Shown here: positions 24,555-36,984 of the stretch, in pieces
Layout: each line of letters starts with the position of its first letter
How positions within the stretch are numbered: position 1 is the stretch's first letter
The notes under the pieces: model-generated
The model's input: only the letters and a program-made list of their open reading frames with translations
The model's database searches: none
Told to the model about the DNA's origin: nothing
Translations under genes and position numbers: made by a program
Source: Serripes groenlandicus
Taxonomy: Eukaryota; Mollusca; Bivalvia; Cardiida; Cardiidae
Assembly: GCA_031761405.1 (NCBI GenBank)
Contig: JASEVX010000001.1
Span: 199,246,110 to 199,310,109 of the forward strand
Length of the DNA: 64,000 nt
Direction: 5' to 3'

Positions 24555-24800
24555 ACTGGGCCGCCTCGGAGGTGTAATGGTAGAGATTCCGCTTCTGATG
24601 AGGGAGGTCTCGGATCGATTCCCGGTCGGGTCATACCAACTACTTTAAAAATGGTAGTATTGCCTTTAGCATTACGACTGACTCGATGGTGTCAGAATAA
24701 ATGGACCTATGGTACTGATAAATTACCCAGGAGACGCCGTGATGAAACTGAAAATTGTTGAAAGCGGCTTAAAACACCATACAAACAAATCAATAAACCT
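24555..24800 (+). mobile_element. tRNA-derived SINE whose body resembles the 75-bp satellite
   Basis: The head GCCTCGGAGGTGTAATGGTA (A-box region) and GGATCGATTCCCGGTCGGG (B box) make an internal pol III promoter. The body at about 24670-24750 (TCGATGGTGTCAGAATAAAT, AAATTACCCAGGAGACGCCG) aligns with the satellite unit. The tail GTTGAAAGCGGCTTAAAACA and CCATACAAACAAAT also follows the satellite block at 18465-18515 and recurs at 27598-27650. Transcription by pol III and mobilisation by a LINE are family knowledge. No target duplication is visible. Confidence 0.7.
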
Positions 24801-27049
24801 ACCCCTTTTAGATTCGACAGCCTCGGCATCGTGCTATTAATGGATAACTTCTCTATCCAATATACGTCTATCTGTCACGTTGGTTTTTATTTCATTGGTT
24901 TACAAGAGAAAGTTGATGCACGCATCAATGTCGCCGGAAATCCATACTGCAGTGATGCATATCACTTACATTATAGTAGTTGAACAAACAGTTTTCACCT
25001 GAGGGGCATATTGGAACATCAGGGTCGGGGTCACGTAATAATTTATCATAACTTGTATTTTTTTGTCAACGAAGTGAATGTCCATCATTGAAATATAATT
25101 ATGCTGCGAAAAGAAGCTGCTGAGACTGTGTCAGATATACAGCAGTCTAGAAACTGTGTCTCAGTATCTGGCTCCATATGGCAGAGTATGGGGTATTTTC
25201 TGTCTAAGTCTAGACAACCACCATCTTGTCACATCAGGTTTCGGGTCATGAATCAGGGCAATATCAGCAACTTTAATCTCATCAAAATATCAGTCAGATT
25301 TTATTCTGATCATTGTGAATAAAGCTCTCTCACATGATGCATTAGCCAAATAACACACAGAACCAACCCCCAAATAATACAGGTTCGTGGTGTTCTGGTG
25401 AAGATTGCATCGATAAATGAGATTTAAGCTAATGTTCAAAAGTGATATGATATTTTTTTTATATTTTCCAGCACTGTACACTGTGGGCCTTCATTAAAAC
25501 CAAATGAAGAAAAGTAATTCATGAAAACTGATGAGCTATTGTTTTTTAATTGGAAACAGGAGACTTGAGTATCATTCTCGATTCCTGCTTGGAATCATTT
25601 TAAATTATTTTCCTCCTAGGATCGGATGTTTTGAAAACTAATATAAATGTGGACATATAAATCGTACACTGCCCTGTTTCAGTGACTGACCTAAATCGGT
25701 GACCTTGTTATTTTGCATATGCTCTTCAATTTAAAGAGTTTTATGGTATCAATGTTTTTGTGGTCTCAAGTGTAAACATATGAACACGGATTTTTTTTTT
25801 TTGATAGGTCACATCCCTTTTTATCATGTAGAGGGTGGGCTTTAAGTGCAAAAAACATCCATTTCCTCTATCTCCGTAGTGAATACAACTTGGGGAAATC
25901 CAAAATATACACGTGACCATTCCAGCAAATCGTATTTGCGATATGTAAATAAAAACTAATTTTAGACTTCCGAAAGCCCAAATATATGCGGTAAACGTCA
26001 TCAATATTGGGTTCGTTCAATTGGCATGCGCACGAGACATGTTTCGATTCTTAACTTCCGCTATCATTGCAAAACTCAAAGTATATTCCCAGCCACTTGA
26101 TAAATCTCGAAACTTCACTGCAATTACCACGATTTGTCAAAGAAATAACCCTGTAAAAGATCGACGATTAGAAATGCATATTATTCGGCCCAAAGATTCA
26201 CTCGCAAAAATATGCTGGTGCCTGAAATCTCAACTCAATTTGAAATTTGCACTCGCAATTCCATCAATACGGTGCGTCAGTCTAGCAGGTGGGCGTTTGT
26301 AAAAAGAAATAGACTGTGCGATGTAAAGGCCTGTAGTTCTCGCGTTGTGATTATATGAAAATACAGTACCTCAGTCTAGCTAATAGGGACTGTTTTGTCT
26401 TCGTAAATAAAACAAAAAAACATAAATGCGAGTCAAAATAAGGAAACTGCACATACTTAAAACATCGGAATAGTTATTGTCTTTAATCAAACACAATTGT
26501 AATATGTTCAAGACATTTAAATGTGTTTCTTTCTAATAATAACTCGCCATCCCATGTCATTTCCGAAAACCTATTAAAAATATAAGTCGCGGGCTTCTGG
26601 CCCTGCGACTAATAATAATGTTTTTAGCAGGCGATATATGTGTTTCGTCGAACTTTACTGTTTCCTTTTTCTAAAACAAACTGTAAATACAAATATTTAT
26701 CTTTTGTAGATTATTTAATGTTTTGTTGGCCAAAATATTTGTTACTTTTTGTTATACTTTTGTTTCTTAATATCTGTAAAGATTCAGTTGATAATAAAGC
26801 TACTAAAACAAAAAGGTTGTGTGAGTGTTTCATCTTTATCACTATCGTCAATACAAATACTTTAGAATAAGTTGGACAATATGAACATTGCCTAGAATTA
26901 ACAATACCTCATTATTCCATTAAAGTCTCTAATGTTTCTAAAAACTGTAATGTCTATTTTGTGTTTTCATTTGTATGTTGGTCTTAGATATTGTATACAC
27001 TAAGTATATAATGAACAGTTTGGGCCTAGACTAGACTGCATGGATGTGA
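24801..27049. other. unique AT-rich stretch, no gene recognised
   Basis: Several open frames of 60-93 codons on both strands match nothing I know, and most open at TTG. A T-run lies at 25791-25802. GGGGAAATCC at about 25893 resembles an NF-kappaB site but has no promoter context. Confidence 0.45.
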
Positions 27050-27305
27050 CAGATAAGACGAGAAAACGAACATTATGGACTTTGCGTTATGTATCGACCA
27101 AGATAAGCCTGCGGGCCTACACATTCCGTCTAAGGGATATAGAGGTATAGAGAAATTATTCCTGAAACAGAAAATACACAGGAGGCGAACAGTGTCTGAC
27201 CGGGTTAGCCTGCGCGGTATGCTCAGGCTTATCCAAATCGATACTTTACGCAGAGTCGACACTGTTTGTTTTCTCGCGGGAAAGCTCAGATAACATCTGT
27301 CTGTA
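27050..27305. repeat. dispersed repeat, copy 1
   Basis: Shares ATGTATCGACC, CACATTCCGTC, GATATAGAGGTATAG, ATTCCTGAAAC, CCGGGTTAG and GATACTTTACGCAGAGTC in the same order with 33595-33850. The pattern of paired AGCCTGC(G) motifs fits a widespread bivalve repeat with GGGACGACACTTT-type ends. No coding capacity; open frames here run on both strands. Confidence 0.6.
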
Positions 27306-28275
27306 ATATTCGTACATTTGACTTTGTTCGCTACTCTTCCATCCATGTGTATTTAAATTACACAATCATATTGCAGTTGTTTATAGTTTAACGCCGTTTT
27401 TAAAAATGAATCAGTCAGAACTATAAAAGTGACTTGGATTAGACATGCGTATTTTCCCTAGGAACATGTGTACTAAGTTTCATTTGAAAATGTTGAATGC
27501 TTTTCTAGTTATGAGGTAAGGTTGAAGTTTTGTGACGATGCCAAGGGCGTCTCAATAGCCCGACTTTTTTTCTTCGACAAACAGACTAGCTAAAAATGGC
27601 TGAAAGTGGCAAAACACACCTGAAAGTGGCAAAACACACCATACAAACAAATATGTATCCAGTATGCTATTGTTTAATTTGAAAACATGATCAAAGTCTC
27701 AGAGCTGTAGATAAGAGATGTTTAAAACTCCTTATTCGACCCTCTAAGCATAAATTGTTGATACTCAAACGAATAGTCTCAGTGAGGCAATTCTTATGAG
27801 TACCCACATTGTAGGGTCTGTTTGGATCATAATAAAAGAGATATTGTTGGGAAAAGAGCTATATAATTCTACTTATCTGGACTTCTAATACCTTTATTAT
27901 TATGCATTTTGTTCCTTGATTCACTATTGTGTTTCTCCCTGTAGCATGGTGTAGGTTTTATTGAATTAGCACGGGGTGGTTATTCATCAACATATACATT
28001 TTGACAGATAGACCATTTTAATTTGTGTCTGAAAGTGGGAGGCACTAAATCCGTTTTCACATCTTGCTTAGGTTTAACTGTATGGCCACTGTCAAGCTTA
28101 TTTAGTTCAGAGCAACATTACACTGTGAAAGTCTAGTGAAAGCAAACCTACGGCTAGATGCTTCAAGATCATCAGTTCTAAAATGTTGCTTCGTTATAAA
28201 CCCGTAACAAACATACGTCAGCTCCATTCAATCTCGTGCTAAAAGAGCATATCTGTTCATATTTGTATTCTTTGA
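27306..28275. other. AT-rich stretch with repeat tails, no gene
   Basis: Contains a SINE-like tail near 27380-27400 (TTTAACGCCGTTTTTAAAAA) and a duplicated CTGAAAGTGGCAAAACACAC at 27598-27635 followed by CCATACAAACAAAT, the tail shared with the SINE at 24555. Otherwise unique. Confidence 0.45.
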
Positions 28276-29408
28276 TGTATATGTATGTGTATGTGTACGT
28301 GTATGTGTACGTGTACGTGTACGTGTATGTGTATGTGTACGTGTATGTGTACGTGTATGTGTACGTGTACGTGTATGTGTACGTGTATGTGTACGTGTAC
28401 GTGTATGTGTACGTGTGTACGTGTATGTGTATGTGTATATGTACGTGTACGTGTATGTGTATGTGTACGTGTACGTGTATGTGTACGTGTATGTGTACGT
28501 GTACGTATATGTGTATGTGTACGTGTACGTGTACGTGTATGTGTACGTGTATGTGTATGTGTACGTGTACGTGTACGTGTATGTGTACGTGTGTACGTGT
28601 ATGTGTATGTGTATATGTACGTGTACGTGTATGTGTATGTGTACGTATATGTGTATGTGTACGTGTATGTGTACGTGTATGTGTACGTGTATGTGTACGT
28701 GTATGTGTACGTGTATGTGTACGTGTATGTGTACGTGTATTTGTACGTGTATATGTACGTGTATGTGTACGTGTACGTGTACGTGTATGTGTACGTGTAT
28801 GTGTACGTGTACGTGTACGTGTACGTGTACGTGTACGTGTATGTGTGTATGTGTGTACGTGTATGTGTATGTGTACGTGTATGTGTGTACGTGTACGTGT
28901 ATGCGTACGTGTACGTGTATGTGTATGTGTACGTGTATGTGTATGTGTACGTGTACGTGTACGTGTACGTGTATGTGTACGTGTATGTGTATGTGTATGT
29001 GTATGTGTACGTGTACGTGTATGTGTGTACGTGTACGTGTGTACGTGTATGTGTACGTGTACGTGTACGTGTATGTGTATGTGTATGTGTATGTGTGTAC
29101 GTGTACGTGTATATGTACGTGTATGTGTACGTGTATGTGTGTACGTGTACGTGTATGTGTACGTGTACGTGTACGTGTATGTGTATGTGTACGTGTACGT
29201 GTACGTGTATGTGTACACGTATATGTACGTGTATGTGTACGTGTATGTGTGTACGTGTATGTGTACATGTACGTGTATGTGTACGTGTATGTGTACGTGT
29301 ATATGTACGTGTATATGTACGTGTATGTGTACGTGTACGTGTATGTGTACGTGTATGTGTATGTGTACGTGTATGTGTATGTGTACCTGTATGTGTACGT
29401 ATATGTGT
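28276..29408. repeat. TGTAYG hexanucleotide array, alternating purine-pyrimidine
   Basis: About 1.13 kb of TGTACG and TGTATG hexamers in irregular order, with occasional GTGTGT phase slips. The tract alternates purine and pyrimidine with very few breaks (such as GTATTTGTAC near 28738 and GTACCTGTAT near 29386), the pattern that favours Z-DNA. Because no stop codon can arise in the repeat, long open frames of alternating Tyr-Thr, His-Val or Cys-Met residues run on both strands. None is a gene. Confidence 0.97.
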
Positions 29409-30029
29409 AGGTGCATATATATGTGAGTATATATGTGTATTTATATGAAGTATCTTCTGTAGATTAGTTTTGTGAATAAGTGTGTATTTTTTGTTGTATT
29501 TCTTCTGACTCAATAACAGTTAATACTACTTGGACTTTGGAAACAATTGAATTATAAATTTGCAAAATGATGTAAATAAACTACGATCAAAAGTCGCCTG
29601 TCGCAAAATATAAGTTCTGTATCCTATCTAAAAAATATGGCTGGCCAAAACGTCCAGGCCAAAGAGTCCTAGGACGAAACGTCTGGGCCAAAACATATGT
29701 TGGCCAAAACGTCCGTCCACCATCATCCTGACACACGGTGCTCACAATGCTTCAAAGAAAACCTTGATAATGTAGCACAATATGATACCAACTTAACATT
29801 AAGAGTGACATTACAGCAGCATTATGCCATCAGGAGAGGAATTATTATCATTTTATATGTTTGTATTTTTGTTTTGTTCTTTTGTTTCTCTTCTCTCTCT
29901 TACTTTTTTTTCTCTCCATATGAATCCTGTATATACAGCCTGGTATTCACTTTATATGTAAACATGTATAATAATTACCTTATATCACATTTAACAAGTG
30001 CTGAGTGTATGAATTAAACTTTGAAACTT
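29409..30029. other. AT-rich stretch, no gene
   Basis: Contains three copies of GGCCAAAACGTCC-like sequence at about 29643-29715 and pyrimidine-rich runs near 29880. A TTG-initiated frame of 106 codons at 29697-30017 is not recognisable. Confidence 0.45.
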
Positions 30030-30830
30030 TAAAAAAATGCATAGGCGGACATTATCATTTTCATGTAATTGATGAACGCGAACAATATACCCTTCACTTC
30101 TTTAATGAAAGCGGGCACTATCCCCTGAACAGGATTACTGAAAGCGGACAATATTCCCTTCACCTAATTGATGAAAGCGGACAGTATCCCCTGAACAGTA
30201 TTGGTGAAAGCGGACATTATTCCCTTGAACAGACATAGCCCCTTCGATATTAATAAAGAACATCTTTTTAATCTGCACTGGATTAACCCTTACCCACATA
30301 CAACAAGACGACATTGACTACATCAAGGCAATAGTATGGAAAGTCCCTATTCAAACTAGCGAACAAAGTAAAACCAATGTGAGTAAAGGAGATATTGCTA
30401 GTTTTGAGCAATAATTCCTTCTCTCTAATTATTTTCTTAAGTCATCTGCTGAAAGCTATTTGAGCTTTTTCTTCTCGCATAGAACATTAGCGAATGGTAA
30501 AGACAAAACATATGAGAGAGAACGACAACAGTTTGCATTTCATGTTGAAAATCTTTATCTGTTTTAAGTCCGAACATCAATGACAGTAATTGTTTAATGA
30601 CCTATTATAGGTAATTATAGGCAAACTGATAAACACACAAATTGCGGATTAAATATTTGTAATGAAAATCTGATAATTGTTCAATTAAGAAAATAAATAA
30701 TTTGATTACTATCGAGTAAGTATAGGCAAACTGTTGAAGGGGCTTATGTCCGCTATCTGAAGGGGTTTATGTCCTCTATATAAAAGGGTTTATGTGTGTC
30801 TTAACTTTTGGTATTAATAGAGTGTTGCCG
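30030..30830 (-). mobile_element. internally deleted MULE-like element (non-autonomous)
   Basis: Segments lie in this order: GCATAGGCGGACATTATC ends and repeats of the type GAAAGCGGACATTATTCCCT (30042-30240); a unique part with AAGTCCCTATTC and a hairpin AGATATTGCTAGTTTTGAGC (30285-30515); a part with TCTTTATCTGTTTTAAGTCC and ATAGGCAAACTGTTGAAGGG (30540-30740); and an end with GGGGCTTATGTCCGC repeats. The same segments occur, inverted and in mirrored order, at 36204-38349, where the middle holds a transposase fragment. This copy is thus the same element without its interior. Confidence 0.75.
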
Positions 30831-31841
30831 AAAGAGGTACCGGTGGGATAATTTTAGATATACCTGTGGGTATAACATAGCTAAAATTATAATAGTTAGT
30901 AAAATAATATAGTTATTTAATATATACAGTAAAAACATAGTAATTCAATTATAGTCTAATCAAATAAATAGTCAATATATAACCCCTGGTCCTTGATCCC
31001 TATTTATAAATAAATGGATAAGTCAAAGATAAGTCAAAGACAATAGCTGCTCGCCAAATAGTTCTACACGTCGAGGGTAAACAAAATCAAATAATAAATA
31101 AATCAGTCATGTTGATGAAATTAAACCAGTCATTATTCAAAATACAAAGAAATTCCAGTTGTTCGATGTATCTGTTACTTTAGTTGAATTTCTTAGCTTT
31201 CAGAATATGTATGTTTTGTTTACGTCCCAAATATGACTTTAGAGGTTTTATTTGCTACAAAATGTGAACATTTGGACTATTCTATTTCTCCAATTACCAG
31301 ATATCAAGTGTACAATCATGTGGAGGTGCTTATCCCTCTTATCTACACTCCTGATGTTATGTACAATTTATGTTCTCGAGAGTTTCATCTACGCTTAAAG
31401 TATATTTAAACACAACATTTCAAAACCCTTTCCGTATGGTCAACTTGTATTGCCACATGGGCATCCAATGGTCTTTTGAAGACATGGCATGAAAAGAAGC
31501 AATATTTCATATTTAAAAAATCCCTTTTTTATCACAATATCTTCCATCCTCGGTCATTTTATATTTCATCATATATATAAGAGTATGTTTATAAATGTGG
31601 AGAAACAAAACTTAGTATTTAATCATGTTTTTCTGCTATAGTCTGGATATCGAATATGATTACTTTAATACATAACTTAAATAATTCATGTTTACAATAT
31701 TGCACACATTATATGGTGGTTAAAATAAAAATATATTTCATCCCTTTTCATGTTCATCCTATACAAATATTAAACAACGGAATATACATTTATATTGTTT
31801 GTTCAAGGAAGACAATTCAAAACAAAACATGTTTTTCAAAC
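30831..31841. other. AT-rich stretch, no gene
   Basis: Unique sequence with one possible hairpin-family core at about 31490-31550 (GAAGCAATATTTC and ATCACAATATCTTCC). Confidence 0.45.
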
Positions 31842-32201
31842 ATTATGCTCCCCTGAGCGCCATGGTGTTAGGAATATTTGGACAATTGTTGAACCGGCGA
31901 TCTCAACAAATGAATAGTGGTCATCTTCTAGTCACCTCAGCCTCCATGTCAAGTTTGAGGGTCATTGGTGCTGGCAATGTCGAGTTAACACTTGGACAAG
32001 CTTTTCGCATTCAAGGTCACTGTGACATTGACCTTTGACGAGATGACCTCAAAATCAATAAGGGGTCATCTACTGGTCAGGCCCAACCTCCAAGTCAAGT
32101 TTGAGGTCCGGGCATTGTTGAGTTATCATTTGGACCGACGGACCGACATGTGCAAAGCCATATGCCCCCCCCCCCCCCCCTTTTCGAAGGGGGCATAACA
32201 A
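31842..32201. mobile_element. dispersed element with TATGCYCCC inverted ends
   Basis: Begins TTATGCTCCCCTGAGC and ends GAAGGGGGCATAACA, short inverted ends. The interior holds GGTCACTGTGACATTGACCT, TTGACGAGATGACCTCAAAA and TCAATAAGGGGTCATCTACT, which I recognise as common in bivalve genomes. A run of about 16 C sits at 32166-32181. No coding capacity. Confidence 0.65.
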
Positions 32202-33195
32202 TATGCTGGATTGCATTAAACAACAAACAACATGTTTATAGCAAAGAAACAAAAACGTACATAGATGCAGATGTCTAGGTCATTATACTGAGGAGTTAAC
32301 ACATAAATGGTTAGAAAAGCGAGACTAACATTTCGACCCAAACTATGCAGAATTTCTGAGCCACTCCGAAAACCATGACCTTTCCTTCCTATTTCTATCG
32401 CCGCTTGCATTAGCGTACGAGGTCCGAGAGCTATGAAAAGTATACCATCCAATCCATAGGTCTCGGCGGTTGTTGTAAAAAGAGTTGGCCACAGGAATCG
32501 AACGTTCTGGTAGAGTTTTGGATGATAGGTACATGTAAGTCGGGAATAGACCCCAAAATATGCAGAATTTCTGAGCCACTCCGAAAACCATGACATTTCC
32601 TTCCTATTACGATCGCCGCCTGCAGTCGCGTAGTACCATCCTATCTATAGGTCTCGGCGGTTGTTGTAAAACAAGGTGGATGACTTTAAATTTGAAAGTG
32701 GAGAGTGCTGTGTATATTGTCTTAGTCTTACTAATTAACTCATGAATGAAAGTGTAACCACTCAAAGCTACGCCTCTTAGTGTAACATATTTCTATAAAC
32801 CCATGTCTTTCATATTAATCTGTGTAGTATTAAATATTCTGCTAAGCTAAATGGTTGTTCCTCCATTTAATGTCGTATACATGTACATACACAACAAATT
32901 GTCGACGAGGTTGGGATTTTATACCGCTATCAATGATAAAGATTATGTTAATCTAAGTCATCATATCAATAGAAATTGTGTATCATGAAAAACACTACAG
33001 AGTAAAAAGTACCACCGACCGATCTATAAGAGCCTTCAAATCAACAACTTCTACAACCTGCTCATTGAATATTCACACTTATTGAGAATTTGAAGGATAT
33101 AAAACAGTGCATGTATTTGTTCACATATGTTATGGAAAAATAACGTGTTCAGTTTGTTTGAGGCAGCTGTGACTGTGACTGTATATATCCATGTA
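32202..33195. other. unique stretch with one segmental tandem duplication
   Basis: No gene seen. It holds a two-copy 215-bp tandem at 32337-32670, a palindromic ACATATATGTATTAATGTAT-type stretch outside its right end, and otherwise unique AT-rich DNA. Confidence 0.45.
32337..32670. repeat. 215-bp tandem duplication (1.6 copies)
   Basis: TGCAGAATTTCTGAGCCACT, CCGAAAACCATGACCTTTCC and TAGGTCTCGGCGGTTGTTGT occur at 32346 and again 215 bp later with a few differences. A minus-strand frame of 126 codons spans the first copy but has no recognisable domain. Confidence 0.85.
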
Positions 33196-33600
33196 GTAGT
33201 AGTAACAGTAGTAGTAATCTTACCTCCTTTTTAGGAGAACCGCTTGTAGCTCAGATAAATCCTTCACCACGCAATTGTACTTTCCTTCTTTTAAAAGTTC
33301 ATACGATAAGAAAATGTACGTGCCTTTGGTTTAAAGTTCTCCTGATTTCTCTGATTTCTCTGATTAATACATATATGTATTAATGTATTAATGTTGCTTG
33401 TTGTTCGCAAGAGGGCTACTGATGGGCATCAATACCAAGCATAAGAAGCCTGGCTCTATCTAAGTTGTGGAGTAATCGTCCGCATTCGCTTTCGAGTATG
33501 TGTATTGCTTCAGGCTTTGAAGGTTTAATATATTTGGTGATCACAGGCCAACAGTTGACTATTATCTGCAATTTCACAGCAGTATGTAGGTCATCAATCT
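33196..33600 (-). pseudogene. LINE 3' fragment (C-terminus plus 3' end)
   Basis: The minus-strand frame from about 33600 down to 33416 reads LQIIVNCWPVITKYIKP and later GRLLHNLDRARLLML. This parallels IINCWPLVKHHIRQP and SRLLFSFDSARIRM at the 3' end of the LINE at 41322-47180. Further downstream GCGGTTCTCC and GGAGG flank a short hairpin, followed by a (TAC/ACT)n tail at 33196-33225. The LINE at 47130-47180 ends the same way but with an AAG-rich tail. So this is a 5'-truncated copy, cut at about 33600 by a dispersed repeat. Confidence 0.65.
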
Positions 33601-33850
33601 GCGTAATGTATCGACCCAGATCAGCCTGCTCAGTCCGCACATGCTAATATGGGACGACACATTCCGTCCATGGCGATAGAGGTATAGTGTAATGATTCCT
33701 GAAACTTTAAATCAACAGAAGGTGGAATGTGTATTCCGGGTTAGGCTGCGCGGCATGCTTGAGGTGGTCCTGGTCGATACTTTACGCAGAGTCCACAATG
33801 GTGTTCTTTTCGCCTGGGACGGCTCATATAGCCTATACAGTCTTGTTACA
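33595..33850. repeat. dispersed repeat, copy 2
   Basis: Collinear with 27050-27305: ATGTATCGACC, CACATTCCGTCC, GATAGAGGTATAG, ATTCCTGAAAC, CCGGGTTAGGCTGCG and GATACTTTACGCAGAGTC. It contains GGGACGACACATTCCGTC, close to the usual GGGACGACACTTTCCGCC of a common bivalve repeat. Confidence 0.65.
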
Positions 33851-33954
33851 AAGATTACTGACACTCAGTCTTATCTTATTATTGCAATTCTTATATTTAT
33901 GAAACCTAGATAAAGTTTAAAATGCCATACTTACCTAGATATAACGCAGTTTGA

Positions 33955-35655
33955 AAATAAAATAGCAGTATATACAGTCAGCATGCTCTGGTAACTAGAT
34001 TGGAAATGTTAAAGCAGTATATACAGCCACCATGATCATATAACTAGATTGAAAATGTTATAACAGTATATACAGCCAGCACGATCCTATAACTAGATTA
34101 ATCATGTTATAGCAGTATATATAGCCAGCATGCTCATATAACGCAGTACGAGAAGCTTTAAGCAGTTTATACAGCCAGCATGCTCCTATAACTCGAGTGA
34201 CAATGTTATAGCAGAATATACATACAGCATGCTCTTGTAACTATATTTGAAATGTTATAGCAGTATATACAGCTAGCTTGCTGAAAATATGATAGCAGTA
34301 TATACAGCCAGCATGTAACTAGATTGAATATGTTATAGCAGTATATACAGCCAGCATGTAACTAGATTGAATATGTTATAGCAGTATATACAACCAGCAC
34401 AATTCTATAACTAGATTGAACATGTTATAGCAGTATATACAGCCAGCATAATTCTATAACTAGATTGAACATTGTATAGCAGTATATACAGCCAGCATGA
34501 TTATATAACTAGATTGAACATTTTATAGCAGTATATACAGCCAGCATGATACTATAAATAGATTGAAAATATAATTACAGTATATTCAGCCAGCTTGCTC
34601 ATATAACTAAATTGAACATGTTATAGCAGTATAAAAAGACAGCATGCTCATATAACTAATTTGAACATTTTATAGCAGTATATACAACCAGCATGCTCAT
34701 ATAACTAGAGTGAACATGTTATAGCAGTATATACAACCAGCATGCTCATATAACCAGAGTGAAAATAATATAGCAGTTTATATAGCCAGCATGCTCATAT
34801 AAACACAGTATAAAAATGTTATAACAGTATGTACAGCCAGCCTATAACTAGATTGAACATGTTATAGCAGTATTTACAGCCAGCATGCTGATATAACTAG
34901 ATTGAAAGTTATATTGCATCATTTACAGCCAGCTTGCTCATATACATAGATAGGACATGTTATAGCAGTATATACAGCCAGCATGCTCATATAACTAGAT
35001 TGAAAATGTTATAGCATTTTATACAGCCAGCATGCTCCTATAAATAGAGTGAACATGTTATAGCCGCTATGATCCTATAACTAGAATGAACATGTTATAG
35101 CAGTATATAAAGCCAGCATGCTCATATAACTAGAGTGAAAATGTTATAGAAATATATACAGCCAGCATGCTACTATAACTCTAGTGAACATAAGCAGTTC
35201 ATACAGCCAGCATGTAACTAGATTGAAATTGTTATACATGTAGCAGTATATACAGCTAGCATGCTCATATAACTAGAGTGAACATGTAATAGCAGTATTT
35301 TCAGCCAGCATGCTCGTATTACTAGAGTGAAAATATTATAGGATTTTATATATCCAGCATGCTCATATAACACAGTATGAAAATGTTATAAATGTTATTG
35401 CATCATTACAGCCAGCTTGCTCATATACGTAGATTGGACATGTTATAGCAGTATATACAGACCGCATGCTCATATAACTAGATTGAACATGTTATAGCAG
35501 TATATACATCCAGCATACTCATATAACGCAGTATGAAAATGTTATAGCAGTAAATACAGCCAGCCTATAACTACATTGAACATGTTATTGCAGTATATAC
35601 AGCCAGCATGCTCCTATCACTAGAGTGAACATGTTATAACAGTATATAGCATATT
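33955..35655. repeat. ~49-bp satellite (~34 units)
   Basis: The unit reads approximately GTTATAGCAGTATATACAGC, CAGCATGCTCATATAACTAG, ATTGAACAT. Spacing between GCAGTATATAC anchors is 47-51 bp. Units differ by many substitutions and short indels, so the array is old and poorly homogenised. It lies between the two inverted MULE-like copies. Confidence 0.9.
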
Positions 35656-36196
35656 TATCATAGACTGATATATTAAAGTGAGATAGTTTTAAAAAATAGG
35701 AATCGAGCTTATCGTGTTCAAAGTGTGCTCGGCTGATTTCGTACGAGATCGGTATTTATCAACATAGGTTCTGCGACATCCGTCTGAAATCGTAAGAGAT
35801 CGGTTTTGTTCGTGGGTATATCGAGTTAAAACGACTTCATATCGAAATCGCTAGGGATGTTTTACCACATTTCTAAATAACGCGTTGAGGTATATTTGTA
35901 TCGCATATACTTTAAATATGATCGACCATTTGACTCGGATGTTTATTCTTGAATTTGAATCAGATTATTATTCAGCAATGGTTCGATACGATTGGTTTAG
36001 GTGCAGTTGACTATAAATGAACAATCAATTAAAGGTGTCGGTGTTTGTTCTAATAGTGGTTACTCAGGCGAGTCTGTGGATTCGTAAAATCCCAGCAGCC
36101 TTCACGTTTTTATGTTATACAATCAATGGTGAAACTGTCAACCAACTAGAAGTGTAGCCCTATCTGTTGTCCGACAATTATTGTACCAATGTTTCG
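35656..36196. other. no recognisable feature
   Basis: Unique AT-rich sequence. GAAATCGTAAGAGATCGGTT and TTTCGTACGAGATCGGTATT form a weak two-copy repeat at about 35738-35810. Confidence 0.4.
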
Positions 36197-36984
36197 CTAC
36201 ATGAATGGAGGACATTAGCCCCTCCGGATATTCTCCCCTTCCTTAAAAAGTGCATAGGCGGACATTAATCCCAAATTAACAGTTTGCCTATAATTACCTA
36301 TAATAGACAGACGGTCATTAAATAATTAATTTCATTGATGTTCGGAGTTTAAACAGATAAAGAATTTTATCCTGAAATGCAAACTGTAAATGAAGAATCA
36401 TATATTACGCGAGTTCGCCAGAGATGACTTAATGCCTGTAGTAGATTACTTTGACCTAGTTTATGTGAATTGGGCCTTCAGGTAATGTGGTTATCTTTAT
36501 CTGCTTTGAAATATTTTAACACAATGTTCCGGAGAGTTTATATTATACTGGAACTGTGTATATGTTTTGAAATATAACTGATCCTCCTTGCAATGCGTAA
36601 ACGTTTTGTGTTGACTACATATATGTGATGTTATCAATGTAACATATGTGTCCACTGTAAAAATGACTCTTCCAAAATGTATCTGTTGTGAAATATAACC
36701 GATACTCCTTTCAATGCGTAAACGTTTTGTCTGTGTATATGATGTTATCAATGTAACAAAATTGAAAAGGCCTGCAATCGATGATTTATTGACATTTTTT
36801 AAAAACACTGTGGAAAAATGTTGAAATATCTCATATTGATATTGCCTTATTCTTAAGTTACGTCCAAAGTCGTAAGAGTTGTTATCAATTATATTTACGT
36901 ATTTCAGATCTATTCACTCCAAGAATGGTAAAATGAAGTTCCGACATACTGAACAATTATTCAAACTCGAGACTTAGAACGTTC

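Noticed and set aside
24434..24634. Minus-strand frame of 66 codons containing a Pro/Arg-rich start
   Set aside because: It is the antisense of the tRNA-like SINE head; such frames recur wherever the SINE does.
25885..25905. NF-kappaB-like GGGGAAATCC as a promoter element
   Set aside because: A lone 10-bp match without neighbouring gene or other promoter signals.
28178..29513. Open frames of 330-418 codons on both strands
   Set aside because: They are read-through of the TGTAYG repeat (alternating Tyr-Thr, His-Val, Cys-Met); the repeat cannot form stop codons.
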